Positions 57,201-64,000 of a DNA stretch of 64,000 nucleotides are shown here, piece by piece. The notes under the pieces were generated by a model. It was not told the origin of the DNA, searched no databases, and saw nothing but the letters and a program-made list of their open reading frames with translations. Source of the DNA: Castanea sativa (taxonomy: Eukaryota; Streptophyta; Magnoliopsida; Fagales; Fagaceae); contig NC_134017.1 of the NCBI RefSeq assembly GCF_040712315.1, positions 18,258,001 to 18,322,000 of the forward strand, written 5' to 3'. Each line of letters starts with the position of its first letter. Position 1 is the first letter of the stretch. The position numbers and the translations under genes are program-made.

Positions 57201-58251
57201 CACATGCAAGTTCGGTTATATGTTCCTCAAACAAGAGGCAGAGATGGAAGCAAGCCCACAAGTCCCACCAATTCGTGATAAACAGGTCTGGAAAGGGATA
57301 TGGCAGCTGCAAGTTCCACCAAAAATTAAAAACTTCCTTTGGTGAGTGTGTCATAATGCTCTTCCTACAAAACAGGCGCTGATGAAGAGGAAAATCACAA
57401 CTGACCTGATCTGTGAAAGGTGTTTTTCTGCTGTGGAGGAGACCGAGCATGCTCTTTGGTCATGCCCGGAGCTGGAAGTGGTTTGGGGAGATTGTGAAGA
57501 ATGGAGTTTCAGGTCCGAGGTTCAGTTGGCAAATATGAAGGAACTGCTGTCATGGCTGATGGCTAAAGGAAAGTCACTAGAGCTGTTTGCATATATGACT
57601 TGGATGGTGTGGAATCAAAGAAATAAAGTCTGTGTGAACCAACTAGTTGTTCCGCTCCATCAAGTGGCTGAACAAGCGAAGCAAATGTTGGCACAATTTA
57701 GAGCTAATCTGCAGAATTCTATAGTGCAGGTCACGGACAGCAGCTATGGAGTCTCAAGATGGAGAAATCCGCAAGTTGGTTTGGTGAAAATAAACTTTGA
57801 TGGTGCTGTCTTCAATGATTCTAATCAATCAGGAATTGGAGTGGTAATCAGGGATAATAATGGAGCTGTGTTGGCTTCTTGTTCAAAAAAAATCCATCAA
57901 GCTTACAAGCCTGATGAGGTTGAGACCCTGGCTGCCCTGAAGGCTGTGTCCTTTGCGCTTGAATTGGGTTTTCGAATTGCTATTCTTGAAGGGGATGCTC
58001 TTGGTCTTATAAATGCTTTGAAGTCAGTGGTGTGTAGCCTATCTCCAACAGGTTTGCTGATAGAAGATGTGAAAAGAGTTGCTAATAGTTATGTAAGATT
58101 GTTGTATTCTCATGTTAAGAGAAACGACAATAGGGTATCTCATAGTCTGGCGAAAAATGCATTACGCATACCAGATTTTCAAATATGGATGGAAGATGTT
58201 CCATCGCATATTGTTTCGATTTTACAAATGGATGTAGTTGATTCAAATTAA
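54242..58251 (+). pseudogene. LINE ORF2: endonuclease, reverse transcriptase, zf-RVT, RNase H; disrupted
   Basis: ATG 54242 gives MSCLAWNCCGLGN. The AP-type endonuclease (about 54242-54960) shows WNCCG, VETRT, CFGDFNEI and SSDHVP. RT spans about 55580-56640, with ISLCNVLYKI, LDMSKAYDRVEW, GIRQGDPLSPFLF and catalytic FADDSLIF (about 56296-56320). A zinc-binding domain lies at about 57280-57480 and an RNase H (VKINFDGAVFNDSNQSGIG, DEVETLAALKA, LEGDALGL) at about 57785-58200. Defects are TAG 55574-55576, frameshifts near 55705 and 55835, TGA near 56015, TGA near 56276, TAA 56636-56638, frameshifts near 56740 and 57020 (the latter with loss of a usually conserved WxxGDG-type stretch) and TGA 57343-57345. 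The final TAA is at 58249-58251. Confidence 0.9.
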
Positions 58252-58529
58252 TAAAACCAAGTCAGCTTCTTTCTCAAAAAAAAAAAAAAAAAAAAAACAA
58301 ACAAACAAACAAACTCTACAATATACCCAATATTTCAATTTTTTATTTTTCCATACAACACAGTAAAATAATATAAATCAATACAATAAATATTACAATT
58401 ACACCATAGAATATTACATAAAAGAAACATAGAAGGGAAGAGAAAGAGAGAGATAAGTGAATAAAATAATTGATTTTAGGTTTGCAACTAGGTGAACAGT
58501 AGGTCGTAAATCTAGCAACTTATTGTAAC

Positions 58530-59051
58530 CATGGTTGTCAAAATCCCGATCTGGATCTTACGATCCTATGATTTTACAATCCCATCTGCCCAAAACGATC
58601 TGGATCTTTCAAGGATCTCTTCAATCATTCATAATCGGTAGGATCATATGATTCAGACAATCCCAAACGATCTTGGTTTCTTTTAATCTTCTTTAACTTA
58701 ACAGAAGGCTCAGTTGGACCTAAATGAAAAATAAAATTTCAATAGACCAAGTTTTTCCACTCTAATGTAGAGAGAGTGTTAGTTGGACCCTAATAAAAAA
58801 TATCCTAATAGAGTGTCACATTTTGAGATTTTTGGCCTCTTTAAATGATGTTTACAAACAGATGTAGTGATGTATGGTAATTATATCAATGAATGTATAA
58901 TTTATGTGATTATTTAACATACCAATGTGTATTTTTTGTTTTTTTTTTTTTCAAATAATGTAGGATCTTACGATTCATGATCTGATTTTATAATCTACGA
59001 TTTCACTTATTTCCTACAATCCTACGTAGAATCCTGATTTTGACAATCTTG
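58530..59051. mobile_element. hAT-type MITE, 522 bp
   Basis: The ends are CATGGTTGTCAAAATC and, reversed, CAAGATTGTCAAAATC. ATTGTAAC direct repeats (8 bp, typical of hAT) lie at 58522-58529 and 59052-59059. Subterminal 'ggatctta' / 'gatcctat' / 'acgatc' motifs recur on both sides in inverted orientation. No coding capacity. Confidence 0.85.
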
Positions 59052-59059
59052 ATTGTAAC

Positions 59060-62000
59060 TAGGTTGTACAATTTTTTAGATATAACCTCAGGGTGTTGCA
59101 TGTTTTGGGCCACATAAAGTATAAAATAATTATTTGGATGCTTTAATTAGGAGTTCATAGATGTTTCCGAAACTACGAAATTACCTACAGTAATAATTTA
59201 GACCCTAGTTACAATGACCGCTAATGTAAATTTTAAGTTAATTTACTAATTTATAGCCCAATTGTGTACATGATTAGCCAATTACAATAGTATGCGTGGA
59301 TGAACAATATAATCAACACAACCACAGCAAATTAATACGCAATACCACAAATTTAACACCTGATATCGAAGAGGATAAGTTGAGAACTGAGCAAAAAAAA
59401 CCCTTACGCGGCCTCACCACCGAAAATGAGCCATTTTTAAGTGAGAATTTGTAGCAAAAGGGTTGGTAAAACAGAGAATTTGTAGCAAAATTCTCGACTG
59501 TACCAAAGAATTTCGTAGGTATGAGCATGTGGTGAGATACGTACAAACTCACTTATCAGCAACTTTACAAACTTGATTTTCGTACCATCTTTGCCTCATA
59601 CCATTTGTAGGTGCGAAAAAAAAAAAATTCAGCAAGCTTCCTCTTTTGCACTTGGACCACCTCAAACCTCAAGCACAATACTTGTAAAAGCCCACATAAA
59701 TATACATTGAAACAATGAAATTCAAAACCAATAATAGAAATAAATTTATCATGCAATTAGCCAACCTTACAAGACTTAGCGGTTTAATCTTGTGTCTCTC
59801 TTATGTTTATAGAAATATTACATTTTCCCATACAACTAACTTTCACATCATTTATAATGTCATCTCAACCATCAATTTATATGCAATAGTCTTGTAGTTT
59901 AACTATCATTTTTTTGGTGTTTTCAACAGGAACATCCAATGTTCAATTCCCCCATCCCCAACCATGGATATATCAAGAAAAAATTATCAAATTACATTAT
60001 TGGTATTTCGTACACTGATTTGAGATAATTGTATTGCTATGCCCCTACCAGGCTACCACCTAAATTGGGGGTTAAATGAGATAAAATTTGGGATGAAATT
60101 ACCTTAACTAGTTGCAATTAATAAGATTCTAAAAAAAGTTGCAATTAATGAAAAACCATCATTTTTGTCTTATTCAACACTTGGTTTAAACAGTATGGGG
60201 GTATATTGACAAAATTGTCTCAAATTGGGGTGTTAGTTACTTAGTTAAGCACATTTTGGAAACGTTAAATATTAAATTCCTTTCCAAGTATCAGACATGA
60301 TATATCTCAGGGTGTGGCTTTGGGGTTTTGCCTCTCAAATTTTCATGTTTGTTGTAAGATTGAATTACCTCAAACCACTAATCACAACATTTGATTCGAA
60401 AATTTTAATATCTTCATGTATTTAGAATCTTATGAATATCATAAGGTCAGAAATTTAGTTTGGAAGATATTTTTTAGTTAAATTTTTTTTATGGCAAGAG
60501 CAATGTTTTCAAAAAAAAAAAAAAAAAAGAGAGAGAGAGAGAGAGAAAGAGAAAAAAAGAGAAGAGTTTATTATACGGGTTAAATTCAAATAATACCAAA
60601 ACCAGCTCCAATTCCATGATCGCTTATTAGGGCGGATAAATCATAACATCTACATTGTGTAAATGTATGAAAATCAACACACCGAGACGTTATTGTTTGG
60701 GGCTAAATATACACCAGGACATTTGCTTTCACAATTACATAGCATTGCCATATTTTAATGATATAAATGTTCTCTTCTTCTCTTAGGTATAAAGAAGCAA
60801 AAATGCTAGCTACTTTGGTACTTATATTTTGTGGGGGATCATTGTGTTTTGCTCATTGCATTGCATTAAAAAAAAAATTCATTTTGGTTTTTGTCTTCCT
60901 TAATTTAAAAATGGGGGCTTTTTTTTTTTTTTAATTTTTAAAATTTTTTTATCTACATACTAGTAGACTACAATCAATTATTCAATGCAAAAGAAAAACC
61001 CGTGAAAACTGGACTAGAATTTTAGAATCGAATCTCCAATTGAAGCAATAAATGAAGATTTTGAGGGAGGAATTGAAGAAAAGGAACGGGTAAGAAAATG
61101 TGTAGAGAAGGAAATTAAATTTTTGTTCCTTTTGTTTTGTGCTTAGTTATACAGCAATTGCAAGAAAGTGTAAAAGAAAAAAATAAATAAATAAATCGCT
61201 GCTTTTTTTAAAAGAAAATTTTGACGTAGCCTTTTTTTTTTTTTTTTTTTTCAACACACTTATTTGGGAAATGTATATTATTTTTTATGTGGCTTTTTGA
61301 ATGTTAATTATTATTTTTTTAATTACTTTGTTTGTTAATTAGGTCATCTTTAGGTGTACCATGTTAGCCTTCTGTTAGCCACATCAAATTCATCATTGAG
61401 ATGATGACAAGGACCAAAATGAAACATTAAAAAAAAAAAAAAATCAGTTGTAAGTGGATTTTGTCATCCCTACTCACCAAAATGAAACATATCTAGTGTA
61501 TTCCATGTATTGGTAATCAGATATATATATATATATATATATATCAACACTCTCACAATGCTTTCTCAAAAAAAAAAAAAAAAAACTCACAGTATGCGAG
61601 TTTCACATGGTTGTAAGCCCTACACTTTATAAGAGAGAAGATCCATATATTTGATGCATAAGTATGAAAATACCTATAATCTTTGTTCATCGTCATTCAC
61701 TGGTAGAATTTTTAATTTTAGCGAAAAAAATGAGTAGGGAATATTTATAAGAGAAAATGGAGGTGATTAACCTTCTTCTCCTCTATTTGGTAGAGAAGAA
61801 AACTTAGTAGAAAGAAAGATGGGTGGGAGTATCTTTTCCTAAATACACAAAATGTTTTCTTTCCAAAATAGAGAATAAAGTTTTCCCTAATAAGAAAGGA
61901 AGAAAAATTTATGATTTTACCTCATCTCTTTAATGTAGATATGGTATAATAGTATATCCATATACTTTTTTCTTTTTCTTTTTCTATACTCCATTCTTCC

Positions 62001-62456
62001 TCTAACCAAAAAAAAAAGAAAGTCATATTTATTTTTTATTTTCTATTATTTTTTTTCCCTCTCCTTCCCATATTGTCTATTTCTTCACCTTTACATCCTC
62101 TCAACCACAAATGGTGGAATTTTTCTTTTTACCAAACAGGTGAGAATAAGGAAATGATAATAAAAAAATATCAAAATTTGATAATTGGAAAGTTTCATAC
62201 ATAATGTAATTGCATATAAGCCAAGAATGTGAGTTCAAATCCCCCACTTATTTTAAGAAAAAAAAAAAAGAAAAGAAAAGAAAAGGCACAAGTTATAACA
62301 AGTGCAGTAATCTTGAAATAACTAGACAAAACAAATCCCTTAAATGTTTTCTTAGGTAAAATTTTTTATAATTTTATTATATATTTATTTAATTTTTTGT
62401 TAAATAAGTGAATAAAAAAGATGGTCCAAATTTGTGGTACAATAAATAAGGTCTTT
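59060..62456. other. Long intergenic AT-rich region
   Basis: About 3.4 kb without a supportable gene. Visible items are a (TA)n tract at about 61521-61544 and poly-A or poly-T runs near 60511, 60919, 61233 and 61568. Inverted look-alike blocks at about 60880-60900 and 61405-61425 ('ttcattttggtttttgtc' against 'gacaaggaccaaaatgaaa') hint at another decayed element related in style to 22665-25010. 'gtgagttcaaatcccccac' near 62230, followed by an A-rich tail, may be a SINE fragment. None is strong enough to define a boundary. Confidence 0.45.
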
Positions 62457-63303
62457 GTTGGGTTGTAAATTGACCCCAGTTAATTAATTCAATTACCCAA
62501 GTTGATTGATCAGGTCAATTACATGCAAATCGTGGAGGCATCAACAAATCACAAAATAAATTAATATGTAGCAGAAAATAAATAACATGGTGATTTGTTG
62601 ACGAATTGGGAAAACTTCTCACAAAGTAAAAACCCCACCGAGTGAATCTCATTTGGTCATCACTCCCAAGAATCCAATAATTAAAAATCAAGCAGTTATA
62701 AGTACGAGGAATCTTACCACTACCCTGGCTTATCTCAAAATACCAATATACAGTTGAATCTTTGCTCTAATACCCAATTGGACTTGATCTTGTAGTAGAC
62801 TTCTTTGCATGCATGGATCTCAGTACGTAACTAACTCCAACAACTTGATTTACTGTTGTTGGCTACAAAATTCTTCATTTTAAAGACATTGAAGAACAGG
62901 CAGTACTTGGTTACAAAAGCCTAAGGTGCACAAAACGCAGTAGCTTCTCACAGAGTATATGAGTTCTGAGTCTCTGTATCCATACTTGATAACTTTTAAA
63001 ATAAGCGTTTTATATATCTAGGGTTGTAGAGAGAGAAACGTTAATCATCCAAGTCATCATGGGTTAAACTTCAGATCTGAAAATTCTGAATTCATAAAAC
63101 TCGATAGATGCTAGTGTTGAGTTTTAATGAAACAACTTTTCTTTACTTGTTTCTTGGATCAATCTCTATATCTTTAATGATACCACTTGTAAAGTAAACT
63201 TTACACACTTAATAATACATTAAACCCAATTTAGATCTACTCAATTACAAATAAAGTGCATTTAGTCAAAGAATAAACCAAAACATAAAAAATATTACCC
63301 TAT
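62457..63303 (-). mobile_element. Reversed LTR of family C, apparently solo
   Basis: Reverse-complement relative of 14113-15038. It begins on the + strand with TGTTGGGTTGTAAATTGACCC (the LTR's 3' end reversed) and shares 'ctaatacccaattggact', 'gtacgtaactaactccaac', 'ttgttggctacaaa' and 'aagtgcatttagtcaaag'. The far end near 63290-63303 ('atattaccctatga') is diverged, and no clean 5 bp duplication is visible. It could be an old solo LTR or a truncated fragment. Confidence 0.7.
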
Positions 63304-63340
63304 GAGTCTCAATATGAGGTGGATATTAGGTGTGATAGTT

Positions 63341-64000
63341 AAGGCCTTGTTTGGATTTTGCAAAACTTAGTTAACAAAACTGAGTTTTGTTAACTTATAA
63401 CCCAAAATCTATGGAGCCCACGTATAAGCATTGTATGGATGATTTTGGGTCAGTTCACTCAGTTAACAAGACTAAGTTTTTTGAGATATGGGTTACCAAT
63501 TTCAGAAACAGCCCAAGCATGTTTTCAAGTTATGGGTTTGTTAACTTAATGGCAATTTTCGTAATTTTACAACACAATTGGGTCCTACAGCACTGTGTAG
63601 TTCCATCACTGCAGGCTGAGAACTCCAACGGATATTTTCTCATAACTTTCCCAACTACCATGCTAGCTTGCACTTCATCTCACTTTCCCTTTTCCTTCTC
63701 CCAAACCCACAGCACACTTCAACAACTTAAACAAGCTCCATTCAGCCGATCAGCGCAAGGCCGAGCTTCAGGTCAACTCCGTTCACCGATTCCGTTTTCC
63801 GGTGAGACCCAAATTCATCATCTCACTTTCCCTTTTCCCTTCTCCCAAACCCACAGCACAAGCACAACCAAAAACCACCTACAAAGACCCAATTGTATGA
63901 ACAGAGCCACAGGTACCACCTACCGATACAATAACATCTATGACATCAAAGACCAAAAAAAAAAAAAAAAATTGAATCAAGAAAAAGACATACCCAGGTA
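63341..64000. other. Start of an unfinished repeat element leaving the window
   Basis: GGCCTTGTTTGGATTTTGC at about 63343 resembles the ends of several plant non-autonomous DNA transposons. Inner inverted blocks such as 'ttagttaacaaaactgagtt' and 'ctcagttaacaagactaagtt' follow. A phrase of about 25 bp ('catctcactttcccttttcc' onward, 'ctcccaaacccacagcaca') occurs twice, at about 63677-63715 and 63818-63858. The right end is outside the window. Confidence 0.4.

Larger units (their letters stand above)
52521..58311 (+). mobile_element. L1-type LINE, near full length, coding disrupted
   Basis: About 5.8 kb, flanked by AACTCTACAA at 52511-52520 and 58312-58321. It has two coding regions: ORF1 (nucleic-acid binding) and ORF2 (endonuclease, reverse transcriptase, zinc-binding domain, RNase H). 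It ends with 22 A residues (58276-58297) and a short (CAAA)n. Target duplication plus A-rich tail shows target-primed reverse transcription. The first 60 bp or so at the 5' end occur twice, separated by an A-tract. It has several stops, frameshifts and one internal deletion. Confidence 0.93.

Overview
The window is nuclear DNA from a flowering plant, most likely a woody eudicot. It is AT-rich, has long introns and microsatellites, and consists mostly of nested plant transposable elements. The exact taxon cannot be fixed from the sequence; Fagaceae (oak/chestnut relatives) is only an impression from the repeat families. I support one ordinary host gene: a five-exon isochorismatase-like hydrolase at 17275-22386 (+), 195 residues, with its catalytic D/K/C triad intact. 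Everything else of substance is mobile DNA or decayed mobile DNA.

Layout, left to right. 1-2850: two SINE-like insertions, a roughly 1.1 kb foldback element and one copy of a local direct repeat. 2852-13941: a complete Ty3/gypsy element (A, + strand) with 778 bp LTRs and target duplication GCTAT, followed by the second copy of the direct repeat, which carries a solo LTR (14113-15038). 17275-22386: the isochorismatase-like gene, with a reversed LINE remnant in intron 2. 22665-25010: a long-inverted-repeat element, then a SINE and microsatellites. 26727-40674: a probable Helitron split by a second Ty3/gypsy element (B, - strand, 27652-39922, 798 bp LTRs, target duplication ACTAT). Element B itself contains a solo LTR (32435-33102) inside its minisatellite. 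41831-47527: a Mutator-like element with a 9 bp target duplication; its coding remnant joins a plant mobile domain to a MULE transposase. 48977-51072: a Helitron with an RPA-like gene remnant. 51339-51660: a MITE. 52521-58311: a near full-length L1-type LINE with RNase H. 58530-59051: a hAT-type MITE. 62457-63303: a reversed relative of the 14113 solo LTR. From about 63341: the start of another repeat that leaves the window.

The most notable signal is shared by gypsy elements A and B. Both look like the Tat lineage: tRNA-Asp-like primer site, a second RNase H in pol, tandem repeats after pol, and no chromodomain. Between pol and the 3' LTR each carries an antisense gene facing pol. In both copies this gene is divided by two GT-AG introns at homologous positions, with boundaries that preserve the reading frame. 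Introns can survive there because the element's genomic RNA is the opposite strand. The proteins have an N-terminal domain resembling the plant 'putative gypsy type transposon' family, a proline/glutamine/lysine-rich middle and a C-terminal coiled coil. Both copies are now broken by a few nonsense changes.

Other points worth checking are a Glu-to-Lys change at the third integrase catalytic position in both gypsy copies, arrays of short palindromes in the MULE terminal repeats, the dimeric gypsy minisatellite, and a duplicated LINE 5' end with an internal A-tract.
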